DNA from: Dysgonomonas sp. HDW5A
GTDB lineage: Bacteria > Bacteroidota > Bacteroidia > Bacteroidales > Dysgonomonadaceae
DNA: 64,000 bases
Reading direction: 5' to 3'
NCBI RefSeq assembly: GCF_011299555.1
Contig: NZ_CP049857.1
Span: forward strand, 1,426,001 to 1,490,000
Shown here: positions 1 to 8,962 of the stretch, piece by piece
Layout: every line of letters begins with the position of its first letter
Numbering within the stretch: the stretch's first letter is position 1
Made by a program: the position numbers and the translations under genes
The notes under the pieces: model-generated
Told to the model about the DNA's origin: nothing
The model's database searches: none
Seen by the model: the letters and a program-made list of their open reading frames with translations, nothing else

Positions 1-1500
1 CCCACAAGTACATTGTATTTTGAGAATCTTTACAAACCATCGCCGGTCAGCAGCCTCGATACTGTATGCACTCCTCTGACTATGGAGACTAAAGACGGAT
101 TATATTTGAGTATTCATGAAGCAAATCTGACGGATTATGCAGGACTGAATCTTACACCCGAAAATGGTACGACTACCCTTAAAGCTTATCTGACTCCTTG
201 GTCAACAGGTGAAAAGGTATTCGCAAAAGCACCATCGGTTACTCCTTGGAGAACGATGATTATTGCCGATAAAGCTGCCGATTTGCTTCTTTCACGTTTA
301 ATGCTGAATTTGAATGAGCCTTCGAAAATCAAAGATACTTCGTGGATTCGTCCCGGACGATATATCGGTATCTGGTGGGGTATGCACATGGAAGATTATT
401 CATGGGCACAAGGTCCAAAACATGGTGCTACAACCGAAAATACAATGCGTTATATTGATTTCGCAGCCAAACATAACTTCTCTGGGGTATTGGTTGAAGG
501 ATGGAATTTCGGTTGGGATGGTGACTGGACAAAAGAAGGTGATAAATTCAGCTTTACAAAAGCGTATCCCGATTTCGACCTGAAAAAGATAACCGAATAT
601 GCAGCTTCTAAAAATGTAAAACTGATAGGACATCACGAAACAGGCGGTGCTACTCAAAATTACGAAAATCAATTAGACAGTGCTTTTGCCCTGTATCAAA
701 AATATGGCGTGAGTGCAGTGAAAACAGGTTATGTAAGCCCCCTACTCGATCATAAGGAACGACACAGCAGCCAATACGGTGTGCGTCATTTCAGAAAAGT
801 GATCGAAGCAGCCGCCAAATATCATATAATGATAGACAATCACGAGCCTGCCATGCCGACGGGATTGCAACGCACATGGCCTAACCTGATGACTCAGGAA
901 GGATTCAGAGGACAAGAGTATGACGCATGGTCGAGAGACGGTGGAAACCCTCCTGAGCATACAACTATTCTACCTTTTACGAGAGGATTAGCTGGACCTA
1001 TGGACTTTACGCCGGGAACTTTCAACTTCACCAACAAGGTATTCCCTGCCACTCATGTTCAAACAACTTTAGCCAAACAACTAGCCTTATTTGTGGTATT
1101 GTTCAGTCCTTTACAGATGGCATCGGATATGATCGAAAATTACGAGAATAATTCTGCCTTCGATTTTGTAACCTCTTGCCCTACTTCCTGGTCTAAGACT
1201 ATAGTACCCGAAGCCAAGATAGGCGAGTATTTAACCATAGTACGCAAAGACCGTGATTCTGAGAACTGGTTTGTTGGAGGCATAACCAATGCCAACAGCA
1301 GAGACCTTAGTTTACCTCTCAACTTTTTAGATAAAGGAGCAAAATACAAAGCGACAATATTTAAAGACGGCGAAGGAGCAGATTACAAGAGCAATCCGTA
1401 TCCCGTAGAAATTCAGGAAATGGAGGTCACAGCCGAAACTGTTTTAAATGCAAAGCTGGCAACAAGTGGCGGAGTAGCCATTCGATTAATTAAGCTATAA
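1..1500 (+). CDS. GH97 family glycosidase, 5' end outside the window
   Basis: This is the 3' part of a glycoside hydrolase family 97 gene. The frame is open to the first base, so the start lies upstream and the TTG at 13 is not a real start. The family acts in the periplasm on alpha-glucosides (SusB type) or alpha-galactosides. Visible landmarks are the barrel segment GRYIGIWWGMHMEDYSWAQG, then HHETGG, NHEPAMPTG and RGQEYDAW, with glutamate codons at 637, 844 and 916. The glutamate-rich pattern resembles the inverting, calcium-dependent SusB branch rather than the retaining branch, which uses an aspartate nucleophile; this subgroup call is my inference. A C-terminal beta domain of about 100 residues ends the protein. 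A strong hairpin terminator follows. The upstream genes that would reveal its substrate are not in the window. Confidence 0.93.
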   Translation, partial: PTSTLYFENLYKPSPVSSLDTVCTPLTMETKDGLYLSIHEANLTDYAGLNLTPENGTTTLKAYLTPWSTGEKVFAKAPSVTPWRTMIIADKAADLLLSRLMLNLNEPSKIKDTSWIRPGRYIGIWWGMHMEDYSWAQGPKHGATTENTMRYIDFAAKHNFSGVLVEGWNFGWDGDWTKEGDKFSFTKAYPDFDLKKITEYAASKNVKLIGHHETGGATQNYENQLDSAFALYQKYGVSAVKTGYVSPLLDHKERHSSQYGVRHFRKVIEAAAKYHIMIDNHEPAMPTGLQRTWPNLMTQEGFRGQEYDAWSRDGGNPPEHTTILPFTRGLAGPMDFTPGTFNFTNKVFPATHVQTTLAKQLALFVVLFSPLQMASDMIENYENNSAFDFVTSCPTSWSKTIVPEAKIGEYLTIVRKDRDSENWFVGGITNANSRDLSLPLNFLDKGAKYKATIFKDGEGADYKSNPYPVEIQEMEVTAETVLNAKLATSGGVAIRLIKL

Positions 1501-1551
1501 TCAATCTATGTTCCGTAAAATTTAGGTCAGAGAAATAGCAGGTAAACGAAA

Positions 1552-1580
1552 AAGCCCATGATTTGAGTCATGGGCTTCTT
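1552..1580 (+). terminator. Rho-independent terminator after the GH97 gene
   Basis: A perfect 10-bp stem (AAGCCCATGA / TCATGGGCTT) with a 6-nt loop is followed by a short pyrimidine-rich tract. It lies 52 bases after the GH97 stop. Confidence 0.8.
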
Positions 1581-1581
1581 T

Positions 1582-1618
1582 AAGGTCACAGACCTTTTTA
1601 TTGCTTTGGCAAGTATAA
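1582..1618 (+). repeat. Dispersed hairpin repeat, copy A
   Basis: The hairpin AAGGTC-aca-GACCTT is followed by TTTTATTGCTTTGGCAAGTA. The same layout recurs at 42934, 43118, 45096 (minus strand) and 61685, with paired changes in the stem. Confidence 0.6.
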
Positions 1619-1690
1619 CAAATACAGATTGTTATGACTATAAAATACACCAATAAATTTTATTCTTTACTTATATCTAAATCTGACATC

Positions 1691-2116
1691 TTATTTCTTG
1701 TCCATCAGCATCTTCTCCAGCAAGCTGATCTTTTCCTTTTCATTGGCAAGCATTCGCTCGTATAACTCTACTTTTTCATTACACAATTTGATCACCTCTT
1801 CTAGAGGATTATAGTTATTCTGAATTATAGCTACAGCATGATCTGAAAATGTACTATTTTCAATATAATAATTGAAACACGCATCTTCTTCTAAATTCTT
1901 AAGAGTATCAACTGGTACTTCCAATGCTTTGGCAAAGCGTTGCAACATTTCCTCATCGATAACTCTTTTATCCTCGTACCTCGAAATGGTCTGCTGAGAC
2001 AAATTAACCAACGGTTCTAAGCCCTGTTGACTTATTCCTTTTGATTCCCGAATACGTTTCACATTATGTCCCTGATGTACATTGGGTCTATCTAAAGTTT
2101 CTGCTTGAGCTTCCAT
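1691..2116 (-). CDS. XRE-family helix-turn-helix regulator
   Basis: This 141-residue protein is a small DNA-binding regulator. Residues about 17-75 form a Cro/C1-type helix-turn-helix, with the typical run ISQQGLEPLVNLSQQTISRY and the following helix with FAKALEVPVDTL. The C-terminal 35 residues (from about NPLEEVIKL to the lysine-rich end) are charged with a heptad-like leucine pattern, suggesting a coiled coil for dimerisation. The ATG at 2116 is chosen because a TATATTTG box lies 60 bases upstream. It is a single gene without an obvious partner. The 627-bp region between it and the DUF4954 gene on the other strand may contain its targets. No ligand domain is visible, so its target is unknown. 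Confidence 0.85.
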   Translation of the reverse strand: MEAQAETLDRPNVHQGHNVKRIRESKGISQQGLEPLVNLSQQTISRYEDKRVIDEEMLQRFAKALEVPVDTLKNLEEDACFNYYIENSTFSDHAVAIIQNNYNPLEEVIKLCNEKVELYERMLANEKEKISLLEKMLMDKK

Positions 2117-2176
2117 GAATGACGAATTAATAGTTTACGATATAACGGATTGGTATTTGAAATGTTGACACCTCTA

Positions 2177-2184
2177 CAAATATA
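2177..2184 (-). promoter_or_regulatory. Candidate -7 box of the XRE regulator gene
   Basis: On the minus strand the sequence reads TATATTTG, matching the Bacteroidetes TAnnTTTG -7 element. No convincing TTTG -33 element is seen at the expected distance. Confidence 0.4.
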
Positions 2185-2418
2185 TATAAAAATAGAATGG
2201 AACCGAGTGGGTGAATAAATAATTTGTGAAAATCGAGTGGATTACTCTTGCGCTTATCCTGTAAATTTAAGTTTTTTGTATCACAATAATTTTATCTATA
2301 AATAGAGAAAACATCCTTACTAAACGATCTTTGAATATATTGAACAGAACTATAACCCATACGATTAATTAATCTGTATTGCCATTCGGCATTGTAAACA
2401 TGTGTCTGTGAGAAGAGA

Positions 2419-2450
2419 GAAGAAAGGCTTTTGGATATGAGCCTTTCTTC
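2419..2450. other. Perfect 11-bp inverted repeat in a 627-bp gene-free region
   Basis: The arms GAAGAAAGGCT (2419-2429) and AGCCTTTCTTC (2440-2450) enclose a 10-nt loop. There is no T-run, so it is not a standard terminator. It lies more than 300 bases from both flanking genes. The rest of 2117-2743 shows AT-rich sequence, the regulator promoter and the second hairpin at 2558, with no convincing coding frame. Confidence 0.5.
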
Positions 2451-2557
2451 AATCTTTGAAAATAGACTTTCGAATTAAAACCGACCTACATTCATTTAAC
2501 TGATTATAGTAAACAACCTCAGCACCTCAGCACTCTTTTACAACTGCTACACTAGTT

Positions 2558-2593
2558 CAACGCCTGATAAAGTACTCTTCTTTATGGGCGTTG
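2558..2593. other. Two-tier hairpin in the same gene-free region
   Basis: The outer arms CAACGCC (2558-2564) and GGCGTTG (2587-2593) enclose inner arms ATAAAG and CTTTAT around a 7-nt loop. That gives 13 base pairs interrupted by a small bulge. It sits 150 bases before the DUF4954 start and could be an untranslated leader structure or the end of an unannotated small RNA. Confidence 0.5.
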
Positions 2594-2743
2594 ATCATTT
2601 ATTTCAAAAAGAAAGAAAATCACAACTTTCTATAATATAATTCTAGAATTATCGTTTAATATGTAAAATAAATACTTATTAAAACAATAATAAGAGGCTT
2701 TTGACAGGTTATCTAAACGAAAGCTACAAAAAGAATACATACT

Positions 2744-4729
2744 ATGGAGTATAGAAAATTAACTGAATCTGAAATCTTAGCACTACAAAGTCAAGGGTGT
2801 GCTTGCGACAATTGGGACAATGTATCTGTTCATCACCAATTCAACACAACCTATATCTGTCAGGTAAATTTTTCGGGAGAAATAAAACTTGGGGTTTACG
2901 AAAAAGAATTCACCCTTCCGGGAGGAATCAAGAAACATTCGGGAATCAAAAATGTCACGCTTCACAATTGTGAGATAGGCAATAATACCTTTATTTCGGA
3001 CGTAAACAATTACATTGCAAATTATAAGATTGGAGATAATGTATTTATCCACAACTTAGAATTAATGTATGTCGATCATAATTCGTCTTTCGGCAATGGA
3101 ATAGAAGTTACGGTTCTGAACGAAACAGGAGGGCGGGAAGTTATTATTCACGACAATCTGAGTGCTTCATTTGCCTATATTATGTCATTTTACCGACATC
3201 GTCCGGTATTGATTCATAAGATGCAGGAAATCGTAAAACTACATACACAAAATAACTCTTCTTCGATTGGAACCATCGGCAACAATGTGAAGATAATAAA
3301 TACAGGCACGATCAAGAATGTGCGCATACACGATTATGCTACCATCGAAAGTACCTGCCATCTCGAAAACGGAACTATCAACAGTAACGAATACGACCCT
3401 GTACATATCGGATATAATGTAATGGCAAAAGATTTCATCATCAGCTCAGGTTCGCATGTCGAAGATGGAACGATGCTTACCCGTTGTTTTGTGGGTCAGG
3501 CGTGTCAATTGGGACATACGTATTCGGCTAGTGATTCGCTTTTCTTCAGTAATTGTCAGGGTGAAAACGGTGAAGCATGTGCTATCTTCGCTGGGCCATA
3601 TACCGTTACGCACCATAAGTCTACTTTGCTGATTTCGGGAATGTATTCGTTTATGAATGCCGGTTCGGGTTCGAATCAAAGTAACCATATGTATAAATTG
3701 GGTCCTATCCATCAGGGGGTAATGGAGAGAGGCGGTAAAACTGCCAGTGATTCATACATTCTTTGGCCTGCCAAAATAGGGGCTTTCTCGTTGGTTATGG
3801 GACGTCATTACAGAAATTCGGATACATCCAAAATGCCGTTCTCATACCTAATAGAGCATGACGACGAAACAGTATTGGTACCCGGAGTCAACCTGCGTAG
3901 TGTAGGTACAATACGTGATGCACAGAAATTCCCGAAACGCGACAAGAGAAAAGATCCGCATAAACTCGATCAAATCAACTTTAATCTTCTCAGTCCTTAT
4001 ACTGTGCAGAAGATGTTTCAGGGAATCGAAGTTCTGAATGAACTGTTAAGCACTTGTGGTGAAGCATCGGTTCATTATACGTATCGCGGATGCCGTATCA
4101 AAGGCTCTTCGTTACGCAGTGGCTTGAAGTATTATGATATCGCTATCACTAAATTTTTGGGTAACTCTATTATATCCCGTCTAAGCAACTGCCCATGTAG
4201 CAACGATGAGGAAATCAGAGAATATCTGAAACCCGATAGTGATGCTGGATTAGATAAATGGCGCGACTTAGCAGGGCTTTTAGCTCCAAGTACCGAAATA
4301 GATAAACTTATTGATGATATAGAATCCGATAGACTGACCTGTATTAAGGATATAAATGCTGTTTTTGAAAGACTTCACAAAGATTACTATTCTCTGGAGT
4401 GGACTTGGGCATGGGATAAGATTCAGGAGTACTTTAATCTTTCTTTAGAGACAATTACAGCTAAAGACATTATCTCTATCGTTGAGAGATGGAAAGAGGC
4501 AGTCGTAAAACTCGATTGGATGATTTATGAGGATGCCCGTAAAGAATTCTCTTTGCCTACTCATACCAGTTTCGGGATGGATGGCGATAAAAAAGATCAA
4601 AAGATAGACTTCGAGCAAGTAAGGGGCATTTTCGAGAAAAACTCTTTTGTTGAAGCGGTTTTGGAGCATATCAAAGTGAAATCGAAGCTCGGTGAAGATA
4701 TGATAGAACGGTTGTCGAAGAGTATCTAA
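2744..4729 (+). CDS. DUF4954 family hexapeptide-repeat protein
   Basis: This 661-residue protein resembles the Bacteroidetes DUF4954 family. The first roughly 400 residues carry many imperfect hexapeptide turns such as IGNNTF, IGDNVF, IGNNVK and IGYNVM, the signature of a left-handed beta-helix as found in sugar nucleotidyl- and acyltransferases. The C-terminal 200 residues are predicted mostly helical and charged. There is no signal peptide, so it should be cytoplasmic. No nucleotidyltransferase domain is present, and the biochemical activity is not known to me. The start at 2744 follows an AT-rich leader. It is apparently transcribed alone; the next gene has its own promoter box and lies 97 bases downstream. 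Confidence 0.85.
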   Translation: MEYRKLTESEILALQSQGCACDNWDNVSVHHQFNTTYICQVNFSGEIKLGVYEKEFTLPGGIKKHSGIKNVTLHNCEIGNNTFISDVNNYIANYKIGDNVFIHNLELMYVDHNSSFGNGIEVTVLNETGGREVIIHDNLSASFAYIMSFYRHRPVLIHKMQEIVKLHTQNNSSSIGTIGNNVKIINTGTIKNVRIHDYATIESTCHLENGTINSNEYDPVHIGYNVMAKDFIISSGSHVEDGTMLTRCFVGQACQLGHTYSASDSLFFSNCQGENGEACAIFAGPYTVTHHKSTLLISGMYSFMNAGSGSNQSNHMYKLGPIHQGVMERGGKTASDSYILWPAKIGAFSLVMGRHYRNSDTSKMPFSYLIEHDDETVLVPGVNLRSVGTIRDAQKFPKRDKRKDPHKLDQINFNLLSPYTVQKMFQGIEVLNELLSTCGEASVHYTYRGCRIKGSSLRSGLKYYDIAITKFLGNSIISRLSNCPCSNDEEIREYLKPDSDAGLDKWRDLAGLLAPSTEIDKLIDDIESDRLTCIKDINAVFERLHKDYYSLEWTWAWDKIQEYFNLSLETITAKDIISIVERWKEAVVKLDWMIYEDARKEFSLPTHTSFGMDGDKKDQKIDFEQVRGIFEKNSFVEAVLEHIKVKSKLGEDMIERLSKSI

Positions 4730-4765
4730 AACAGATCGGATAAATAGATTCCCCGATTTTCATAA

Positions 4766-4796
4766 GTTGTCAGATTAATTTGAATTTGTATCTTTG
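4766..4796 (+). promoter_or_regulatory. Bacteroidetes-type promoter of the lipoprotein gene
   Basis: A GTTG element at 4766-4769 and a TATCTTTG element at 4789-4796 are separated by 19 bases, matching the -33/-7 consensus spacing. The downstream ATG is at 4827. Confidence 0.7.
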
Positions 4797-4826
4797 CAGG
4801 ACTAAATGCATATCTAACAACACATT

Positions 4827-5756
4827 ATGAAATTTATCTATTTTGTCGCGACCCTATTACTCTTAACAGCCTGTGATCCATCGAGTAAAGCCCCATCTAA
4901 ACAATTTTGGATGGACAACCCTACTGATAAGACAATTCAGGTTAAAATTGATTCGGTAGTTTATGATCTTCCGGCTAACTCAGGATTAACTGTAGAATTA
5001 CTTGCAGGCAAACACTCCTTGGCATACAATGGCGAATCGGTTCAGTTTTTCGTAAAGCCTAACGATCAGGGATGCGTTATCAACCCGACATTAAGCAACT
5101 ATGTTTTCTTCCACGAAATTTATATAGTAGAAGGCAAAGAGAAAGAAGGCAATGCAGAATATGAAAAAATGAGAGCGATCTATATGCACCCGTTCGAAAT
5201 ACAACCGGGAGATACAATAGATGTTCCTTTCCAAGTAATCAGCGACCAATTGTTTATTGAGCAATACGAATATTTCTGGCATCTGGGAATAACTGAGTCC
5301 TATAAAAATAATGCTAAAACCAGTGCGGACTTATCACGTGCATCGACTGCACCTCAGTCGAAACTATTCAGGGAAAATGACTTCTACAACTATGTCGGAC
5401 GTGAGAATCTGCCCGAAGGTTTCGCTCTTAAACAAAGCAACTATAAATTAAGCGACTTAAAGCCTTTTGTATTTGTTGCGGATACTATAACTATTGACTG
5501 CGAACCTGCTCAAAAATATTTAGACCTGTATCGTAGCCGTTTCAAAGAGCTACTGAACAGTGATGCTGAACATTATCAGGCAAAATACGATACGATACGC
5601 TATTATACTAAGTTCCCTACAGAAGTAGAAAAAGAGTGTAGCCCACGTTACAACAAAGACAGAGTTAGCAGCGACAATGATATTGACAAGGCATCTGTTC
5701 GCATTGGTAAAAACCTAGAGAAACTAGGCGAGAAGAATGCTATTGTAATCAATTGA
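4827..5756 (+). CDS. Lipoprotein of unknown function
   Basis: This 309-residue protein begins with a short hydrophobic signal ending in a lipobox (LLTAC, Cys16), so it should be anchored in a membrane facing the periplasm or the surface. I do not recognise the rest. The segment after the lipobox (about residues 30-75) reads as a beta-rich domain (NPTDKTIQVKIDS, then VYDLPANSGLTVELLAGKHS). The C-terminal half is charged and mixed alpha/beta. It has its own promoter and shares a bidirectional terminator with the convergent pentapeptide-repeat gene. No function is proposed. Confidence 0.8.
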   Translation: MKFIYFVATLLLLTACDPSSKAPSKQFWMDNPTDKTIQVKIDSVVYDLPANSGLTVELLAGKHSLAYNGESVQFFVKPNDQGCVINPTLSNYVFFHEIYIVEGKEKEGNAEYEKMRAIYMHPFEIQPGDTIDVPFQVISDQLFIEQYEYFWHLGITESYKNNAKTSADLSRASTAPQSKLFRENDFYNYVGRENLPEGFALKQSNYKLSDLKPFVFVADTITIDCEPAQKYLDLYRSRFKELLNSDAEHYQAKYDTIRYYTKFPTEVEKECSPRYNKDRVSSDNDIDKASVRIGKNLEKLGEKNAIVIN

Positions 5757-5779
5757 TTCTATACAAAACCATATAATAC

Positions 5780-5816
5780 AAAAAAGGTAGAGACTCATCA
5801 AATCTCTACCTTTTTT
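5780..5816. terminator. Bidirectional terminator
   Basis: A 14-bp perfect stem starts with six A and ends with six T (arms 5780-5793 and 5803-5816, 9-nt loop). It lies between the convergent lipoprotein and pentapeptide-repeat genes, so it can serve both strands. Confidence 0.9.
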
Positions 5817-5822
5817 ATATTA

Positions 5823-6839
5823 TCAACTTTTAGTTATAGTACCCGATTGTGCTTTAATTTCATCCAAAGAGTATCCGCCTAATTTGGTATTTTCAAAATT
5901 CACGGCGTCTTCCATGTCGGCATCTTTAAAGTCTATATTATCCAGCAAGGTATCTTTAAAACTCACATGATGAAAGACTACATTCCAAAAATCGGAATGA
6001 GAAATACGCCCCTTAGAGAAAGAGGTATTCTTAATATGTGAGAGATCAAAAACCGTTTTATCGAAACTGCTTCCACTAAAATCGACTTCGTCAATAAAGG
6101 CATCCTCTAAATAACACGAAACAAAAGTCGCATTCTTAAAGCTCGATTTAATAAATTTTGTCCGCGAGAAATCGACATTGGCAATATACGACTCATCCAG
6201 ATTAATGCCTTCCAAAACACAATCCGACAAATCGGTCATTAAATTACTATATACCTGCTTGTCATTTTTAAACAGAACCTTTACAATGGTTTGAATGACA
6301 ATAGTAGGCTTTTTGTTGATTCTCCACGCTTTGCCATTTTCTTCATTCTGAATGGTATCGGTATTTTCGCGTACATAGGCACACAAAATATCCTGTATGA
6401 TATTTACATACCCTCTCTGTCCTTTATCTCCTATTGAAGTCTCGAGTGCTATTTGATGCAAAGCATAAATTCCTGATAAAATAGAACTTACACTATCGCT
6501 CCCCAACAATGTTGCAGCATCCTTAAAACGGGTGTTAATCTGACCTCTTTCGTTAATATTATTCTGACGGGTCTGTTCGGCTACCCTCCTGTTATTAATC
6601 CACAAACCCAAAAGTACCAATGCACCTCCAAGTACGGTTGCTACTGTTCTGACATACTCACCCAAGGCAGTAGTTGTATCGCCAAAGAGTACAATATGGG
6701 CACCGAGTTTATAAAAAATAATCCCCAGAAGAATTGTTCCGAATATAATAATCAGAAAGATATACTTATAATAAAACTTCGAGATAGCTTTCTTATTCGT
6801 TTCTAATAGTGCTGCAAATGTTTTCGCTTTTTTCGACAT
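5823..6839 (-). CDS. Membrane-anchored pentapeptide-repeat protein
   Basis: This 338-residue protein has two N-terminal membrane segments (about residues 27-50 and 66-83). A soluble region with a conserved-looking RFKDAATLLGSD stretch and a helical part follows. From about residue 205 to 320 it carries A(D/N)LXX-like pentapeptide repeats, seen as runs such as NVDFSRTKF, EVDFSGSSF, HVSFKDTLL and NIDFKDADM. The repeats fold as a right-handed quadrilateral beta-helix in known members. The orientation of the two helices suggests that the repeats face the cytoplasm. Similar proteins are widespread with no assigned reaction. It lies alone between two terminators with its own -7 box, so it is likely monocistronic. 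Confidence 0.85.
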   Translation of the reverse strand: MSKKAKTFAALLETNKKAISKFYYKYIFLIIIFGTILLGIIFYKLGAHIVLFGDTTTALGEYVRTVATVLGGALVLLGLWINNRRVAEQTRQNNINERGQINTRFKDAATLLGSDSVSSILSGIYALHQIALETSIGDKGQRGYVNIIQDILCAYVRENTDTIQNEENGKAWRINKKPTIVIQTIVKVLFKNDKQVYSNLMTDLSDCVLEGINLDESYIANVDFSRTKFIKSSFKNATFVSCYLEDAFIDEVDFSGSSFDKTVFDLSHIKNTSFSKGRISHSDFWNVVFHHVSFKDTLLDNIDFKDADMEDAVNFENTKLGGYSLDEIKAQSGTITKS

Positions 6840-6861
6840 GACTTTTATACAATCTTTATTA

Positions 6862-6869
6862 CAAAGATA
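6862..6869 (-). promoter_or_regulatory. -7 box of the pentapeptide-repeat gene
   Basis: The minus strand reads TATCTTTG 23 bases upstream of the start codon, an exact TAnnTTTG match. The -33 element is not clear. Confidence 0.5.
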
Positions 6870-6945
6870 AATATATTAAGGACACAGACCTATTTACCTG
6901 TTTTCCCAGTAAAACAACTATAGCCATTTATAAGTTTGAAAAGAA

Positions 6946-6985
6946 TCAAAAAAGCAGACTACCTATCAGATAATCTGCCTTTTTA
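6946..6985 (-). terminator. Terminator of the lutABC operon
   Basis: GCAGA at 6954-6958 pairs with TCTGC at 6974-6978, and flanking A and T tracts extend the stem. On the minus strand the hairpin is followed by a T-run. It lies just after the lutC stop. Confidence 0.65.
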
Positions 6986-7000
6986 TATATAAAAAACGTG

Positions 7001-7579
7001 TTACCTCAACAACACAATCACTCCTTTGGCACCATGAGCACCTACAACAAGCGACTGTTCAATATCCGCTGTTTTTGATGGACCCGAAATAAATACACCA
7101 AAACCGTAGTCATTAAACTTGATCTGCTCATAAGCTTCGTGCATATTATTTACAATTTTACTCTTATCCAGCAAGATAACCAGATATTCGGAAATGAAAT
7201 AAACAACTTTTTCTTTTACATTCTGGGGTATCCATACACAAGCATTCTCGGCAACACCTAATTCTCCCTGAATAATAGCCAAATCGGTTCCATTTAAATT
7301 ATGGGCATCGCCTACCTTATCAGGATTAACAGTTGCAATACTTATTTCGGGAAGATTAGAAGCTATTACTTTTGCATCAGGGTACAAAGAACGTATCAAC
7401 GCATTGATATCTTCGCCGTCCTTTACAACCATGGCATCACCACCGACAGCCTTGCACATCTGTGAGAACTTTTCTTGCTTATCGGGATATTGGATCGCAG
7501 CAATATCTAAATCGGGCATATCGTACTGAACTTTGATATGTCGTTTTACATTGGATAATATATCGTTTTTACTACTCAT
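7001..7579 (-). CDS. lutC: Lactate utilization protein C (LUD domain)
   Basis: This 192-residue protein is the LUD-domain subunit of the LutABC complex, which oxidises L-lactate to pyruvate in the cytoplasm without the classical flavoprotein dehydrogenase. The C-terminal half shows the family pattern, including GVAENACVWI and the ending VVGAHGAKGVIVLL. It is the last gene of the operon and starts three bases after the lutB stop, so translation is likely coupled. A terminator follows directly. The identification rests on sequence features and on the complete lutA-lutB-lutC order with a lactate permease upstream. Confidence 0.9.
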   Translation of the reverse strand: MSSKNDILSNVKRHIKVQYDMPDLDIAAIQYPDKQEKFSQMCKAVGGDAMVVKDGEDINALIRSLYPDAKVIASNLPEISIATVNPDKVGDAHNLNGTDLAIIQGELGVAENACVWIPQNVKEKVVYFISEYLVILLDKSKIVNNMHEAYEQIKFNDYGFGVFISGPSKTADIEQSLVVGAHGAKGVIVLLR

Positions 7580-7582
7580 AGC

Positions 7583-8962
7583 TTAATTCTTTTTGTTTTG
7601 TACCTTACCTTTCTTCCACATCGAAGTAAAAGATTCTGACGCAAACTTAGGCAGTTCTCGTCCTTTACCCCAATCGTTCAATCCATTGTAAATAAGGAAC
7701 CGGGGCATATGATTGATGATAGGAGCCATTCTCAGTCCGGCTTTGTATAAAGCGGGATGTGTAAATAGAAACTTCATTCCTCCCGACATCATTTTCTTCA
7801 TCTTGTCTGCTTTACCTAACGAGTTTAAGTCCTGCCTCCATCTGTAAATCTGATCTGCCAGATCAATCTTCGCAGGACAAACATTATTACACGAATAGCA
7901 AAGCGAACATGCCGATACATTATCGAAATATTCTTCGGGGTTCTTTAGCATACCCAGATTAATACCGATAGGACCCGGTATGAAATAAGTATAGGAGTAT
8001 CCACCACTACGACGGTAAACAGGACAGGTATTCATACAAGCTCCACAACGGATACATTTCAGTGTTTGGATATGTTCATCATTACCCAATATATCGCTTC
8101 TTCCATTATCTACAATGATAACGTGCATTTCTCCACCCTCACGTGGCTTACGGAAGTGTGACATGTACGAGGTCACAGGCTGACCCGTTGCCGAACGGGC
8201 TAAAAGACGAGAGTATACCGCCAACGATTTATGATTGGGAATGAGTTTTTCCAATCCCATCGATACAATATGTATTTTGGGCAAAGATGTTCCCATATCG
8301 GCATTACCTTCGTTGGTACACACGACTACATCACCTGTATTTGCTACAGCAAAGTTACATCCTGTCATTCCCACATCTGCCGTAAGAAATTCGTTTCGAA
8401 GATGTTGACGGGCAGCACGTGTTAAATAGGTAGGATCACTGTTATCTTTTTCGGTATGCAATTTTTCTTCGAACAATTTACCTACTTCCTGTCTTTTTAG
8501 GTGAATGGCGGGCATTACAATATGACTGGGCGGTTCGTCCATCAATTGAAGAATACGCTCTCCCAGATCACTTTCAACCACATCAATACCTTTTTCAATT
8601 AGATAAGGATTCATGTGGCACTCTTCGGTAAGCATCGATTTACTTTTCACCAGTTTCTTGGCTTCATGCCTCGACAGGATACTGTATACTATCTCGTTAT
8701 GCTCTTTGGAATCTTTTGCCCAATGAACTATAACGCCATTTGCTTCGGCATTTCGGGTAAATTCTTCTGCATATTTATCGAGATGGGTAATCGTATGCAT
8801 TTTTATTTTACTCGACAGCTCTCTCAGTTCCTCCCATTCGGGAACATCCATAGCCATTTTGTCTCTTTTCTCACGAACAAACCAAAGAGTCTCGTTGTGC
8901 CATGTCTCTTGTTCTTTATTTGCTATGAAGCGGTTTGCAGCTTCTGTATGTTTTGTACTCAT
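7583..8962 (-). CDS. lutB: Lactate utilization iron-sulfur protein B
   Basis: This is the iron-sulfur subunit of the LutABC lactate oxidation complex. The N-terminal 280 residues are a LUD-like domain (for example LTADVGMTGCNFAVANTG). Two ferredoxin-type clusters follow near residues 300 and 350, with CIRCGACMNTCP and CSLCYSCNNVCP. A C-terminal region of about 90 residues ends with MWKKGKVQNKKN. I place the start at the ATG at 8962, giving 459 residues. A longer frame to 9049 would overlap lutA by 90 bases, whereas ATG 8962 gives the classical ATGA overlap with the lutA stop. Operon position and sequence agree on the call. Confidence 0.93.
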   Translation of the reverse strand: MSTKHTEAANRFIANKEQETWHNETLWFVREKRDKMAMDVPEWEELRELSSKIKMHTITHLDKYAEEFTRNAEANGVIVHWAKDSKEHNEIVYSILSRHEAKKLVKSKSMLTEECHMNPYLIEKGIDVVESDLGERILQLMDEPPSHIVMPAIHLKRQEVGKLFEEKLHTEKDNSDPTYLTRAARQHLRNEFLTADVGMTGCNFAVANTGDVVVCTNEGNADMGTSLPKIHIVSMGLEKLIPNHKSLAVYSRLLARSATGQPVTSYMSHFRKPREGGEMHVIIVDNGRSDILGNDEHIQTLKCIRCGACMNTCPVYRRSGGYSYTYFIPGPIGINLGMLKNPEEYFDNVSACSLCYSCNNVCPAKIDLADQIYRWRQDLNSLGKADKMKKMMSGGMKFLFTHPALYKAGLRMAPIINHMPRFLIYNGLNDWGKGRELPKFASESFTSMWKKGKVQNKKN

